Below are positions 23,175 through 32,575 of a DNA stretch of 38,183 bases, in pieces. The notes beneath the pieces are model-generated. The model was not told where the DNA came from. It worked only from the letters and a program-made list of their open reading frames with translations, and did not search any database. This stretch comes from Lacrimispora amygdalina (lineage in GTDB: Bacteria; Bacillota; Clostridia; Lachnospirales; Lachnospiraceae). The stretch's first letter is position 1. Every line of letters starts with the position of its first letter. Position numbers and translations under genes: made by a program. The stretch is taken from contig NZ_OAOF01000030.1 of NCBI RefSeq assembly GCF_900205965.1, forward strand, positions 1-38,183, read 5' to 3'.

Positions 23175-24377
23175 TTAATTTTCCCCTTTATCAGTTTTGT
23201 CCTGCTGCTTCACAGTCAATATACTGATTTTTTCTCCGTCTGTCAATGGTTTACTGCTTTGTAAGATTACAAGATCACCGGTTGTAAGTCCATTGGTCAC
23301 TTCTATATAGGCATTCTTTTTCTTCCCCAATGTGACAGGGGCTTTCACCGCACTGTTGTCAGATACCTTATAGACATAGGACCCTGAATCATCAGACTGA
23401 ACGGATTTTGCCGGAATATAAACGGAATTTTCTTCCTTATTATCGGCAATTCTGATATCTGCCATCAATCCGATTGCGCTGTTTGTACTCTCTTCTCCTA
23501 AAGATACGGTCACATCAAACATCCCTGTCTGGGAATCACTGACTGCAGAAATGTCACTGATACTTCCCTTTAAACTCTCCCCAAGAGTCTGAAGGTTCAC
23601 ATTGACTTCTGTTCCTGTTTTGATCTGGTCAATATCCATATCTGCTACTTTAATTTCCACTTTTTTCCCGCTGTCATCAATCACTGTGGCTGCCTTTATC
23701 TGAGGTGATACGGTCTGACCCGTTTCCACACTGATTTTTGTCACCAGCCCCTTTATGGGCGATACCACCATGCAGTCATCATACCGCTTCTGAGCGATAT
23801 CAAGGGCGGCTTTGGCACTTTCAAGCTGTGCCTGTGTTACCTCACATGTTGTTGTCTGGTTGTTCTGGGCTGCCTGAAGCTGTACCTGTGCCACATCCAT
23901 CTGGGCCTTAGCAGCCTCATAGTCTGTCTGAGAGACGTCACCGCTTGCATAGAGAACTTTTATCCGGTCGAAATTATCACTTGCTGTAGTAAAGCTTATC
24001 TGAGCGGGTTTTACAACTGTATTTTGCTGATTTGCTTTTTGTGCACTGTTAAAGCTGGCCTGTGCTGCCTGATATCCGGCCTTTGCCTGCTCTAACTGAA
24101 GGCTGGCATCCTGGTTATCGATCTCTAACAATGCCGCACCGGCTTCCACATGATCCCCTTCTTTGGCCATGATCTGGGTCACTTTTCCGCTGGCAGCAGG
24201 TATGATATCGACACTGCTTAAAGCCTCTACGGTTCCCTGCCATACCATGGCGGATAAGTCCTTCCCCTCTTTTGCTGCAGCCACCGTTACTTCTGTCTGT
24301 CTTCCAGCTCCCGCACAGCCGGAAAGAGCCGACGAAAGCATTGCTGTTACCATTAAAACTGCTGTTAATTTCTTCAT
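23175..24377 (-). CDS. efflux periplasmic-adaptor-type lipoprotein (HlyD/RND adaptor fold)
   Basis: A 400-residue membrane-fusion protein. The signal peptide ends in the lipobox LSGC (lipid Cys 21). A lipoyl-type domain (GKVTQIMAKEGDHVEAGAALLEID) is split by a coiled-coil hairpin rich in Gln and Ala (about 90-195). Beta-barrel and membrane-proximal domains follow (VEIKVADMDIDQIKTGTEVNVNL; VTNGLTTGDLVILQSSKPLTDGEKI). In Gram-positives such adaptors work with ABC exporters, here the transporter genes upstream in the same operon. AAGGAG precedes the ATG; the spacing to the upstream HlyD gene is 22 bases. The cargo is unknown. Confidence 0.87.
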   Translation of the reverse strand: MKKLTAVLMVTAMLSSALSGCAGAGRQTEVTVAAAKEGKDLSAMVWQGTVEALSSVDIIPAASGKVTQIMAKEGDHVEAGAALLEIDNQDASLQLEQAKAGYQAAQASFNSAQKANQQNTVVKPAQISFTTASDNFDRIKVLYASGDVSQTDYEAAKAQMDVAQVQLQAAQNNQTTTCEVTQAQLESAKAALDIAQKRYDDCMVVSPIKGLVTKISVETGQTVSPQIKAATVIDDSGKKVEIKVADMDIDQIKTGTEVNVNLQTLGESLKGSISDISAVSDSQTGMFDVTVSLGEESTNSAIGLMADIRIADNKEENSVYIPAKSVQSDDSGSYVYKVSDNSAVKAPVTLGKKKNAYIEVTNGLTTGDLVILQSSKPLTDGEKISILTVKQQDKTDKGEN

Positions 24378-24399
24378 CTGTTTTCTCCTTCTTCGACCT

Positions 24400-25080
24400 T
24401 TACTTTAAATGAACTTTTACAGAAGCATTCATTCCAAAAACAAGAGGAAGATTCTGCTGGTTTTCAATCGCTACCTTGATGGGGATTAGCTGTGTCACCT
24501 TTGTGTAATCACCGCTGGTGGTAAAACTGTTTCCTCCTGAAAAATAGGTCTGGGTAGCCGGATCTATTTCAATTACCTGTCCCTTAAACGTTTTTCCAGG
24601 ATATGCATCCAGTTTAATATCCACCTTCTGTCCCAGTTTTATTTTCATAATATCTGTTTCTTCCACATTTACCCCGATGTAAAGATCAGATGTATCCGCC
24701 ACAACAGCCAGTTCTGAACCAGGGGCAACTGCCTGATTTGCTGCTCCCTCATTTTTCACAATCGTTCCTGTAATTGGAGAGGTGATATAAGGCAGTGTCT
24801 CCTGGCGTCCAAGTACCTGGTCCTGTTCTACCAGATCCCCATTCTCCACCTCCCAGGACAGAAGCTTACCATTGGTGATTGCTTTTACTGAATACAGCTT
24901 TGCTGTGACTCTGGCATTATCTGTCTTAAAATAATTGGTGCTCATATAATAGACATATACTCCGGCGGCTCCTCCCACAAGAATCACTGCCAGCAAAAGG
25001 GGGAGTAGTATTTTCTTCAGTTTTCCTGTTCCCTTACTGATTTCCTGATCTTCAATGTTGATGTGTTTGTTTTCCTGCAT
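24400..25080 (-). CDS. short HlyD-family membrane fusion protein
   Basis: A 226-residue protein with one N-terminal membrane helix (KKILLPLLLAVILVGGAAGVYVYY) followed by a barrel-sandwich (lipoyl-like) domain (TDNARVTAKLYSVKAITNGKLLSWEVENGDLVEQDQVLGRQE; ITSPITGTIVKNEGAANQAVAPG) and a beta-barrel domain (VNVEETDIMKIKLGQKVDIKLDAYPGKTFKGQV). It resembles EmrA but lacks the long coiled-coil hairpin. It is the second of two adaptor genes behind the ABC exporter. CGGAGG precedes the ATG, and the ABC stop is only 14 bases upstream. Confidence 0.87.
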   Translation of the reverse strand: MQENKHINIEDQEISKGTGKLKKILLPLLLAVILVGGAAGVYVYYMSTNYFKTDNARVTAKLYSVKAITNGKLLSWEVENGDLVEQDQVLGRQETLPYITSPITGTIVKNEGAANQAVAPGSELAVVADTSDLYIGVNVEETDIMKIKLGQKVDIKLDAYPGKTFKGQVIEIDPATQTYFSGGNSFTTSGDYTKVTQLIPIKVAIENQQNLPLVFGMNASVKVHLK

Positions 25081-25094
25081 ATCATTTTCCTCCG

Positions 25095-26936
25095 CTATGA
25101 TTGTTCTGCAAACTGGCTGTGATACAGATCGGAATAAAATCCTCTCTTTTCAAGCAGTGTTTCATGATTTCCCTGTTCTATGATGTCGCCATCCTTCATA
25201 ACCAGAATCATATCCGCATCCCGGATGGTGGAAAGCCGATGGGCGATAACAAAGCTGGTTCTGTTTTTCATTAATTTATCCATGGCTTTCTGGATAAAGA
25301 CCTCTGTTCGTGTATCAATGGAGCTGGTTGCTTCATCAAGAATCAGGATCTTAGGATCTGCCAGAATGGTCCGGGCAATGGTTAGAAGCTGTTTCTGCCC
25401 CTGGGATAAGTTACTGGATTCTTCATTGATCACCATATGATAGCCTCCGGGAAGAGTCCTTATAAATTCATCGCAATGAGCAGCTTTTGCTGCAGATATT
25501 ACTTCTTCATCCGATTTATCAAAATTACCGTAACGGATGTTATCCATTACCGTAGCATTATATAGCCAGGTTTCCTGCAGAACCATGCCGAACATGGAAC
25601 GTAAGTCCCTTCTGGTAAATGTAAGACTGTCATGTCCGTCTATCAGGATCTGACCGGAATTAAGCTCATAAAACCGCATCAGCAGCTTTACTACAGTGGT
25701 TTTTCCTGCTCCTGTGGGACCTACGATTGCTACAGTCTGCCCTGCATCAATCTGAGAGGAAAAGTGATTGATAATCGTTGTATCCGGCTGATAGCCAAAG
25801 CAGACATTTTTAAATTCCACATTTCCATGAACCTGGTTTAATACAACAGGGCTCTCTGTTTCGCGGATTTCATCCTCTTCTGCTAAAAATTCAAATACAC
25901 GCTCTGCAGCAGCAGCTGTAGACTGAAGGGTATTGGAAACATTGGCAATCTGTGAGATTGGCTGCATAAACGATCTCATATACTGTATAAATGCCTGGAC
26001 ATCACCGATCTCAATGACTTTTTTCACCGTTAAATATCCACCCAGCAGACAGACACATACGAATCCAAGGTTGCTGACAAAGGACATGATGGGCATCATC
26101 ATTCCTGATAAAAACTGGGATTTCCACGCAGACCCGAAAAGCTTATCATTTATCAGCCGGAATTTTTCAATGGCCTCTTTCTCTCCGTTAAAAATCTGGA
26201 CCACATGATGGCCTGCATAGATTTCCTCTATGTGACCGTTTAGATTACCCAGGCTTTTCTGCTGCTGGGCAAAAAATTTCTGGGATTTTTTCACTACCGT
26301 AACGATCAGTCCCATGGAAACAAACAATACAAGAACTGCAACCAGAGTCATACGGATACTGATGGACAGCATCATAACTACAATACCGATTAAGGTTGTC
26401 ACCGATGTGATCATCTGGGTCAGACTCTGATTTAACGTCTGGTTTACCGTATCCACATCATTGGTAATTCTTGAGAGAATCTCTCCATGTGTTCTGGTGT
26501 CGTAATAATTTAACGGAAGCCGGTTCATTTTCTCCGAGATGTTTTTGCGCAGCTCATAGGTAATCTTCATGCTGACCCCTGACATGATATAGCTCTGCAG
26601 ATAGGAAAAGAGAGCTGATACAACATAGAGGACAACTAAAAGCAGCAGACGGTTTCTGATATAACGGAAATCGGTAAGCAAACCGGTTCCCATGGCCCAG
26701 GCGATCAGGCCTTCATAAAGCTTGGTGGTTGCCTTTCCTAAAATCTTGGGTCCTGCGATTGAGAATACGGAAGAACAGCAGGCAAATAAGAGCACGATAA
26801 TTACGGAAATTTTATAAGGCTTCAGATAGGTGGCAAGATGAAGCATGGTGCCTTTAAAATTCTTTGCTTTTTCCGTCTTCTGGCCAAGTCCGCCGCCTCT
26901 GCCCATGGGCATGCCTGAGGATTTCTTTTCACTCAT
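25095..26936 (-). CDS. ABC exporter, fused permease/ATPase half-transporter
   Basis: A 613-residue half-transporter. Six membrane helices lie in residues about 40-345. The ATPase domain (about 370-610) is complete: Walker A GPTGAGKTT, Q-loop LQETWLYNATVMDNI, a variant signature SNLSQGQKQ, Walker B ILILDEATSSIDTRTE and switch His AHRLST. In Firmicutes such proteins usually pair with a second half-transporter encoded just upstream. Here that partner (26933-28580) is broken and overlaps this gene by four bases (ATGA). It might act as a homodimer or be partly disabled. The MarR gene upstream probably controls the operon. The substrate is unknown; drugs or lipids are typical. Confidence 0.92.
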   Translation of the reverse strand: MSEKKSSGMPMGRGGGLGQKTEKAKNFKGTMLHLATYLKPYKISVIIVLLFACCSSVFSIAGPKILGKATTKLYEGLIAWAMGTGLLTDFRYIRNRLLLLVVLYVVSALFSYLQSYIMSGVSMKITYELRKNISEKMNRLPLNYYDTRTHGEILSRITNDVDTVNQTLNQSLTQMITSVTTLIGIVVMMLSISIRMTLVAVLVLFVSMGLIVTVVKKSQKFFAQQQKSLGNLNGHIEEIYAGHHVVQIFNGEKEAIEKFRLINDKLFGSAWKSQFLSGMMMPIMSFVSNLGFVCVCLLGGYLTVKKVIEIGDVQAFIQYMRSFMQPISQIANVSNTLQSTAAAAERVFEFLAEEDEIRETESPVVLNQVHGNVEFKNVCFGYQPDTTIINHFSSQIDAGQTVAIVGPTGAGKTTVVKLLMRFYELNSGQILIDGHDSLTFTRRDLRSMFGMVLQETWLYNATVMDNIRYGNFDKSDEEVISAAKAAHCDEFIRTLPGGYHMVINEESSNLSQGQKQLLTIARTILADPKILILDEATSSIDTRTEVFIQKAMDKLMKNRTSFVIAHRLSTIRDADMILVMKDGDIIEQGNHETLLEKRGFYSDLYHSQFAEQS

Positions 26937-28580
26937 TTCAGTTCCTCCTCACTCAGCTGTGACAGCGCAATTTCCCGGTACACCTCACAGGTTTTCATCA
27001 GTTCCCGGTGAGGCCCTTTTCCAGCAATTCTGCCCTGATCCAGAACAATAATCTGATCCGCATTCATAATGGTGCTGATTCGCTGTGCCACCAGAATGGT
27101 GGCGCTGTCTTTCGTTTTTTCTTTCAGTGCTGCGCGAAGCTTTGCATCTGTTTTAAAATCCAGAGCGGAGAAGCTGTCGTCAAACACATTGACGGATGCC
27201 TTTTTTACCAGTGCCCTGGCTATGGAAAGCCGCTGCTTCTGTCCTCCTGACACATTTTGGCCTCCCTGTGAGATCTCTGTCTGAAAGCCCTCCGGCCTGG
27301 AACTGATGAATTCCTCTGCCTGGGCTGTCCTGGCAGCTTCCTCCACCTCTTCGTCACTGGCTCCTCTGTCTCCATATTTTAGATTGCTCTCAATGGTTCC
27401 GGAGAATAAAATCCCCTTCTGGGGAACAAACCCAATCATATCCCGAAGCTTTTTAAGCGGCCAGTTTCTGATGTCAATGCCGTCAATCAATATCTCCCCT
27501 TCCGTCACATCGTAAAAGCGGGGAAGCAAATTGACCAGTGTGCTTTTTCCGCTTCCGGTTGCACCGATAAAGGCCGTTGTCTGCCCCGGCAGTGCCGTAA
27601 ATGAAATATCATGAAGAACCGCTTCGTCCGCATCCGGATAGTGAAAGGATCAGAACCTCAACCACCCTCTTTATGGATACAATGGCTCTTGGAATCATAA
27701 TAAACATCATCGCCATCATTAAAAACGCCATGATAATCTGCATGGCATACTGCATATATGCCATCATATCTCCTACCTTCATCCGGAATCCGGATACTGC
27801 CTTCGCGCCGACCCAGACAATTAAAAGATTGGTCAGATTCATAATCAGCATCATGGAAGGCATCATACCGGAGGTGACCCGGTTTACAAACAGATTCGTG
27901 CCCGTCAGCCTGGCATTCACCTTATCAAATCGCTTCTCTTCGAATCTCTGGGTATTAAATGCACGGATTACCAGAGTTCCGTCAAGACTCTCCCGGACCA
28001 CGAGGTTTAACCGGTCGATTAATTTTTGCACATACTGAAACCTGGGCATAACCACCATCATCATGGAAAAAATCATCACAAGCAGCAATCCCACCGCTAA
28101 TGCGATGATCCATGACATGGATTTATCCTTTTCCAGCGCATGAATCACACCACCGATTCCAAGAATGGGGGCATAAAATACGATTCGGACCAGCATGACA
28201 ATCAGCTGCTGGATCTGGGTAATATCATTGGTGGTTCTTGTAATTAACGAGGAGGTGGAATACTTCTCCATCTCCGCACTGGAAAATCCCTCAATTCTCG
28301 TAAACACATCCTGCCGCAGATTCCGGCAGATGCCTGCTGCCATTCTGGCTCCGATCAATCCCACAATTACCGTGCAGAACGCACTGATAAAGGCGATTCC
28401 CATCATCTGAAATCCTGCTTTGATTATGTATATCGTGTCTCCCGATGTGATACCCTTGTTTACGATATCAGACATATAATCCGGAAGGGATAAACCACAT
28501 GCAGCCTGCCCGAACAGCAGCAGCATGACTGCTGCCAAAGAGATCAGATAGGGTTTGAAATACCGGAAAAATACATTCAA
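26933..28580 (-). pseudogene. ABC exporter half-transporter, disrupted between membrane and ATPase domains
   Basis: The first part (28580 to about 27650) encodes a normal six-helix permease domain beginning MNVFFRYFKPYLISL and ending IVSIKRVVEVL. It then enters a wrong frame and stops at 27609. The ATPase part is intact in another frame. It picks up at FHYPDADEAVLHDISF (about 27640), then Walker A GATGSGKST, Q-loop PQKGILFSGTI, signature VSGGQKQR, a Walker B-like stretch SVNVFDDSFSALDFKTD and AQRIST, ending at 26933. Comparison with the family shows that about 30-45 residues of linker and the first ATPase strand are missing, so this is a deletion with frame change. A separate ATPase peptide could still be made from an internal start. 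Confidence 0.8.
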
Positions 28581-28605
28581 GTCAGTTCCCTCTTTTCCTG
28601 TTTCA

Positions 28606-29100
28606 TCATTCTGTCTTTTTATTCATTTCTTCTGTCATCTTATTTACTTCCTTGTCCATCTGATCAATAAAGCGGTTCCACAATACAATCAGCTGATCCA
28701 TTTCTTCCATTCCCATGTCATCGACGACCCTGCTCACCAGCAGATTTACGTTTTCCAGGCATTGCTTCCTGACAAACTCCCCTTTTTTCGTGAGCATGAC
28801 ACATATATTTCTTCTGTTTTCCGGATCAATTTTCCTGGATATCAGCCCCTGCTTTTCTAAAGATCTTAAGGTCCGTGAGGCAGAGGATAAAACGATATCC
28901 ATATTTTTTGCCAGTACTGATACATAGATTCCTTTATTCTCCTGATCCCCGTTTGTGGCCTGGTAAATCTGCTGAATCGCAAATAGTTCAAGGCGGGTCA
29001 GGCCCTGGGACAGGAATATCTTATCAATTTTTCTTCCTTTGCCTATCATAACTGCAAGATGTGTCTTTACCTTTTTTATGTACTCGTCTTTTTCATTCAT
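28606..29100 (-). CDS. MarR-family transcriptional regulator
   Basis: A 164-residue winged-helix regulator. The core (about 35-125) shows LSQGLTRLELFAIQQIY, VSVLAKNMDIVLSSASRTLRSLEKQGLISRKIDPENRRNICVMLTKKGEFV, the MarR recognition helix and beta-wing. The ATG at 29100 is chosen: AAGAGG lies ten bases upstream, whereas the in-frame TTG at 29109 is almost on top of it. It is the first gene of the ABC/HlyD efflux cluster and lies 25 bases upstream of the broken half-transporter. It is therefore the likely local repressor, possibly binding the GTTAAC-containing stretch between promoter and start (about 29132-29138). Confidence 0.88.
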   Translation of the reverse strand: MNEKDEYIKKVKTHLAVMIGKGRKIDKIFLSQGLTRLELFAIQQIYQATNGDQENKGIYVSVLAKNMDIVLSSASRTLRSLEKQGLISRKIDPENRRNICVMLTKKGEFVRKQCLENVNLLVSRVVDDMGMEEMDQLIVLWNRFIDQMDKEVNKMTEEMNKKTE

Positions 29101-29155
29101 TAATTTCAATCCTCTTATTAATACTTAACACCGTTAACAGTTACCAACGTTCATC

Positions 29156-29184
29156 ATTCTACACTTCTCCTGTTTCTGTGTCAA
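29156..29184 (-). promoter_or_regulatory. promoter of the marR-efflux operon
   Basis: On the minus strand TTGACA (29184-29179), exactly 17 bases, then TAGAAT (29161-29156). About 55 bases of leader precede the MarR start and contain a GTTAAC palindrome that could be an operator. Confidence 0.7.
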
Positions 29185-29230
29185 TATACAATTTTTTTCC
29201 TTACGTTTTTTTAACACTTGAAAATTCAAA

Positions 29231-29263
29231 AGGCTCAGTCCCGGAGGAGACTGAACCTTTTTC
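29231..29263. terminator. terminator after the DUF3892 gene
   Basis: AAGGCTCAGTC (29231-29241) pairs with GACTGAACCTT (29250-29260) with one mismatch around an 8-base loop. TTTT follows on the minus strand after the stem and TTTTTC on the plus strand. It follows the DUF3892 stop. Confidence 0.65.
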
Positions 29264-29273
29264 AGGAATTCTA

Positions 29274-29576
29274 TTAATTTGTAACTTTGGGTAAATTACT
29301 CAAATTGTTTTTTTCTGTTCCATCAGGCAGTGATTTTAGATACTCGCTGCCGTTTCTGGAAGCCACACCAACACCACGGATTCCTCCCTGTTTTGCAAGC
29401 TTCACGCCTTCTTCTTTATTAAGAGTCCTTCCATCTGACAGCTGATATCCGGTTATGCGGCCGCTTTGTTTTACCAGCGCAACTATTTCCTTTGCATCTG
29501 CCTTCGGTGAAGGAATATCTTCAAGAGCCATCATGGCGAGATCAGCGCCAGCACCTTTCGTTTTATTTTCTGACAT
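29274..29576 (-). CDS. DUF3892 domain protein
   Basis: A 100-residue protein. The C-terminal half follows the DUF3892 pattern: RITGYQLSDGRTLNKEEGVKLAKQGGIRGVGVASRNGSEYLKSLPDGTEKNNLSNLPKV. Function is unknown; these small proteins are frequent in Firmicutes. The N-terminal part is low in pattern. The ATG at 29576 is nine bases after GGAGG; the in-frame ATG two codons earlier is only three bases away. It stands alone, divergent from the lipase-like gene. Confidence 0.8.
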   Translation of the reverse strand: MSENKTKGAGADLAMMALEDIPSPKADAKEIVALVKQSGRITGYQLSDGRTLNKEEGVKLAKQGGIRGVGVASRNGSEYLKSLPDGTEKNNLSNLPKVTN

Positions 29577-29751
29577 TGTCATTTGCCTCCTTTTCCTTTT
29601 ATTGACCGTTTCTTTTTTAGTGTTTCATTTATTGCCCGGATTATTCTCTTAAAAATTCTTCTCTATGCAGGCTTAAATTGTCAGAAAAAATATGGTATGA
29701 TCTAAGCGAATAAAAGAATTATAATTTACCGATGAAAAAGGAGGCCGTGTA

Positions 29752-31086
29752 TTGACTCTGATGAAACGTATGGTCCGTTATTTTTTTCTCATGATTTTAT
29801 TTAATTTCCCCCTGATATCTCCCCTGATGCCAAACACACAGGTACGTGTTTTATCCTGCACCTGCCTGCTGCTCTTTTATCTCTGGTATCATTTTGTGCC
29901 AGTAAAATCCATTTGTAAAGGGCGAAGGCTTAAAATCCTGCAGGGGGGCTGTGAACTGATGAATGCTGCCATCGTGTGCTTCTTTCTTGAGCTGGCAGTT
30001 TACGCATATCTTCTGGCCTTTTACAAATCGGAGCCGCCTCTGCTCCTTGCTATAAATGGAATCGTATGTGCCATATTACTTTATCTTATCCTTATAAACG
30101 GTATTATCCGGATCTTCACCTGTTCAGGTCAGCTCGGGCTTTTTAACAGGATAGCCCTTTTGTTTTTGTGGTGGGTTCCGGGAGTTAATCTCATACTGCT
30201 TCACAGGTTCATTGATGTATCACATAAAGAATATAGCTTCACACTGGAAAAACAGCAGTATTATGAGAAACGGAAAGAGGAAGAATTATGCAGGACAAAG
30301 TATCCCATATTAATGGTGCACGGGATATTCTTCCGGGACTGGAAAAACTTTAACTACTGGGGGCGGATTCCCGATGAACTGATCCGCCACGGAGCCTCCG
30401 TCTACTACAGCAATCACCAGTCCTCTGCATCTGTGGAACAATGCGGGGAAGAAATAAAAGCGTGTATTTTAGACATCGTTAAAAAGACGGGGTGTGGAAA
30501 AGTAAACATTATTGCCCATTCCAAAGGCGGTCTTGACAGCCGTTACGCAATCAGCTGTCTTGGCATGGATCAGTATGTTGCCTCCATTACTACCATTAAC
30601 ACTCCTCATGCAGGCTGTCATTATGTATGCCGGATTTTAGACCATATCTCTCCGGGAATTGCCCGTTTTATCGGGAAAAAATATGAATCCCTCTTTACTC
30701 TTCTTGGAGATGACAACCCCGACTTTTTAAGCGGCCTAAGGGATTTAACCGACAGGGAATGTGTGAGGCTGGGGAAACTAATGAAAGATGCTCCCGGAGT
30801 TCTCTGTCAGAGTGCAGGATCACAAATGAAGTCACCGAAGAGCGCCATGTTCCCTTTAAACCCTGGTTATATTATAATCCGGCTACTTGGTGAAGGAAGC
30901 AACGATGGCCTGGTATCCACAGATTCCATGGTCTGGGGAAATAATCTTGGGATTTTAAAACCGAAGGGAAAACAGGGGATTTCTCACGGAGATGTCATTG
31001 ATCTGACCCGGAAAAATATAGAAGGGTTCGATGTCATGGGGTTTTATACAGACCTGGTACATAAGCTGAGAGAACAGGGATATTAA
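29752..31086 (+). CDS. membrane-anchored lipase-like alpha/beta-hydrolase
   Basis: A 444-residue protein. About four membrane helices fill the first 160 residues. A hydrolase domain follows, beginning YPILMVHGIFFRDW (oxyanion region). The nucleophile Ser257 lies in AHSKGGLD, as in the lipase/PGAP1-like group. The acid is probably in GEGSNDGLVSTDS and the His in GISHGDVIDL. The substrate is unknown, perhaps membrane lipids. The TTG at 29752 is taken as start because AAGGAGG is seven bases upstream; the ATG at 29761 would be 16 bases away. The gene is followed at 24 bases by the ArAE-type membrane protein gene, so the two are probably co-transcribed. Confidence 0.82.
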   Translation: MTLMKRMVRYFFLMILFNFPLISPLMPNTQVRVLSCTCLLLFYLWYHFVPVKSICKGRRLKILQGGCELMNAAIVCFFLELAVYAYLLAFYKSEPPLLLAINGIVCAILLYLILINGIIRIFTCSGQLGLFNRIALLFLWWVPGVNLILLHRFIDVSHKEYSFTLEKQQYYEKRKEEELCRTKYPILMVHGIFFRDWKNFNYWGRIPDELIRHGASVYYSNHQSSASVEQCGEEIKACILDIVKKTGCGKVNIIAHSKGGLDSRYAISCLGMDQYVASITTINTPHAGCHYVCRILDHISPGIARFIGKKYESLFTLLGDDNPDFLSGLRDLTDRECVRLGKLMKDAPGVLCQSAGSQMKSPKSAMFPLNPGYIIIRLLGEGSNDGLVSTDSMVWGNNLGILKPKGKQGISHGDVIDLTRKNIEGFDVMGFYTDLVHKLREQGY

Positions 31087-31110
31087 CAGAAATATCCGGA
31101 AGGAGAAATC

Positions 31111-32073
31111 ATGAATAAGGATACAGTTATAAAAAGTTTAAAAATTGCTGTCGCCGCCGTGCTCTCCATTGCTATTGCCGGAGAATTGGGGCTTCGCTAT
31201 TCCGCTACTGCAGGAATTATCACAGTACTCAGCATTCAGAATACAAAAAAAGAAACCATAAAAAGCGCAAGGAACCGGACACTGGCCTTTGTATGTGCAC
31301 TCTTAATTGCCCGCCTCCTTTTTGGAATTCTGGGATTTTCCCTGCCTGCATTTGCCGGGTATTTATTTCTCTTTGCCCTTCTCTGCTTTTATGCTGACTG
31401 GGGAGAAGCTATTGCCATGGATTCCGTTCTTATCACCCATTTTCTGACCGAACGGTCCATGGCTATGGCACTTATCGCCAATGAGGCAGGACTTTTTTTC
31501 ATCGGCACGACAGTTGGAATCTTAGTGAATCTGCATTTGAGGCGGCGGAAAAATGAGTTCCAGATGCTTTCTGATGAAGTGGATCATCAGATCAAAGAAA
31601 TCCTCAGCCAAATGTCCTGTTTCCTTTATCCCGAAGACAAAAGCAGCTGCACACCTGCAGATCTTCTCTCCCTTCAAAAGGCACTACGTGCAGCCAAGAC
31701 CAGTGCATTAACCAATTATAACAATGCGCTGTTCCGGAAAGATACCTACGAGATCGATTACATTGAGATGCGCAGACAGCAAAGTATTCTGCTTTCTGAA
31801 ATTTACATGAATATCCGTTCCATTTCCTGTCTGCCGAAGGAAGCAATGGAAGTATCCGGGCTTCTGATAAAAATTGAGCAGGGCTATCACAGAAACAACA
31901 CGGTGGAAGGGCTGTTAAAGGATTTAGATCTGCTCTTACTGGAATTAAAGGATCACGCGCTCCCTTTAAGCAGAGACGAATTTGAGGCAAGAGCTATTCT
32001 TTTTTATATTTTAAAACAGCTGCACAGACTCCTTTTAATCAAACGGGAATTTATTTTAAATCACAGCAGTTAA
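31111..32073 (+). CDS. aromatic acid exporter (ArAE_1/FUSC-like) membrane protein
   Basis: A 320-residue protein. The N-terminal ~145 residues hold about six short membrane helices with SIQNTKKETIKSARNRTLA and FYADWGEAIAMDSVLITHFL, typical of the Gram-positive ArAE_1 (DUF939) family. The soluble, helical C-terminal half (about 150-318) fits the matching C-terminal domain (NNALFRKDTYEIDYIEMRRQQSILLSEIYMNI). GGAAGGAG precedes the ATG. Export of small aromatic acids is assumed for the family but rarely proven. It is convergent with queF, with two bases between the stops and no terminator between, so the 3' ends of the transcripts probably overlap. Confidence 0.85.
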   Translation: MNKDTVIKSLKIAVAAVLSIAIAGELGLRYSATAGIITVLSIQNTKKETIKSARNRTLAFVCALLIARLLFGILGFSLPAFAGYLFLFALLCFYADWGEAIAMDSVLITHFLTERSMAMALIANEAGLFFIGTTVGILVNLHLRRRKNEFQMLSDEVDHQIKEILSQMSCFLYPEDKSSCTPADLLSLQKALRAAKTSALTNYNNALFRKDTYEIDYIEMRRQQSILLSEIYMNIRSISCLPKEAMEVSGLLIKIEQGYHRNNTVEGLLKDLDLLLLELKDHALPLSRDEFEARAILFYILKQLHRLLLIKREFILNHSS

Positions 32074-32075
32074 TG

Positions 32076-32573
32076 CTACCGGTTATCCACACGCTCCGGA
32101 TAAAGATCGTGGGCCGAAAGCCGTTCCCAGGCTACCTGTTCCCATTTAGTCCCCGGCTTTCCATAGTTGCAGTAGGGGTCGATGGAGATACCGCCTCTGG
32201 GAGTAAATTTACCCCAGACTTCAATATATTTGGGCTCCATGAGATTAATTAGATCTTTCATGATTATATTCATGCAGTCCTCATGAAAATCACCGTGATT
32301 CCGGAAACTGTATAAGTATAGCTTTAATGACTTGCTTTCTACCATACGTTCACCTGGAACATATGAGATTATAATAAACGCAAAATCCGGCTGTCCGGTG
32401 ATTGGACAAAGACTGGTAAATTCCGGACAGTTGAATTTTACAAAATAATCATGATCCGGATGTTTGTTTAAAAAAGTCTCCAGTACTCCCGGATTATAAT
32501 CTGTTTCATAGACAGTTCCCTGATTCCCCAGATGAGTCAGTCCCTCTGTTTCTTTCCTTGTTCTTCCTGCCAT
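32076..32573 (-). CDS. queF: NADPH-dependent preQ0 reductase
   Basis: A 165-residue short (YkvM-type) QueF that reduces 7-cyano-7-deazaguanine to preQ1. The catalytic Cys is C56 in TSLCPITGQPD with the Asp at 63. The family motif ESKSLKLYLYSFRNHGDFHE runs from 79 to 98. AGGGGA precedes the ATG. It is the last gene of the que operon, two bases after queC. The GTP cyclohydrolase-like T-fold is shared with the FolE encoded in the same operon. Confidence 0.95.
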   Translation of the reverse strand: MAGRTRKETEGLTHLGNQGTVYETDYNPGVLETFLNKHPDHDYFVKFNCPEFTSLCPITGQPDFAFIIISYVPGERMVESKSLKLYLYSFRNHGDFHEDCMNIIMKDLINLMEPKYIEVWGKFTPRGGISIDPYCNYGKPGTKWEQVAWERLSAHDLYPERVDNR

Positions 32574-32575
32574 GT

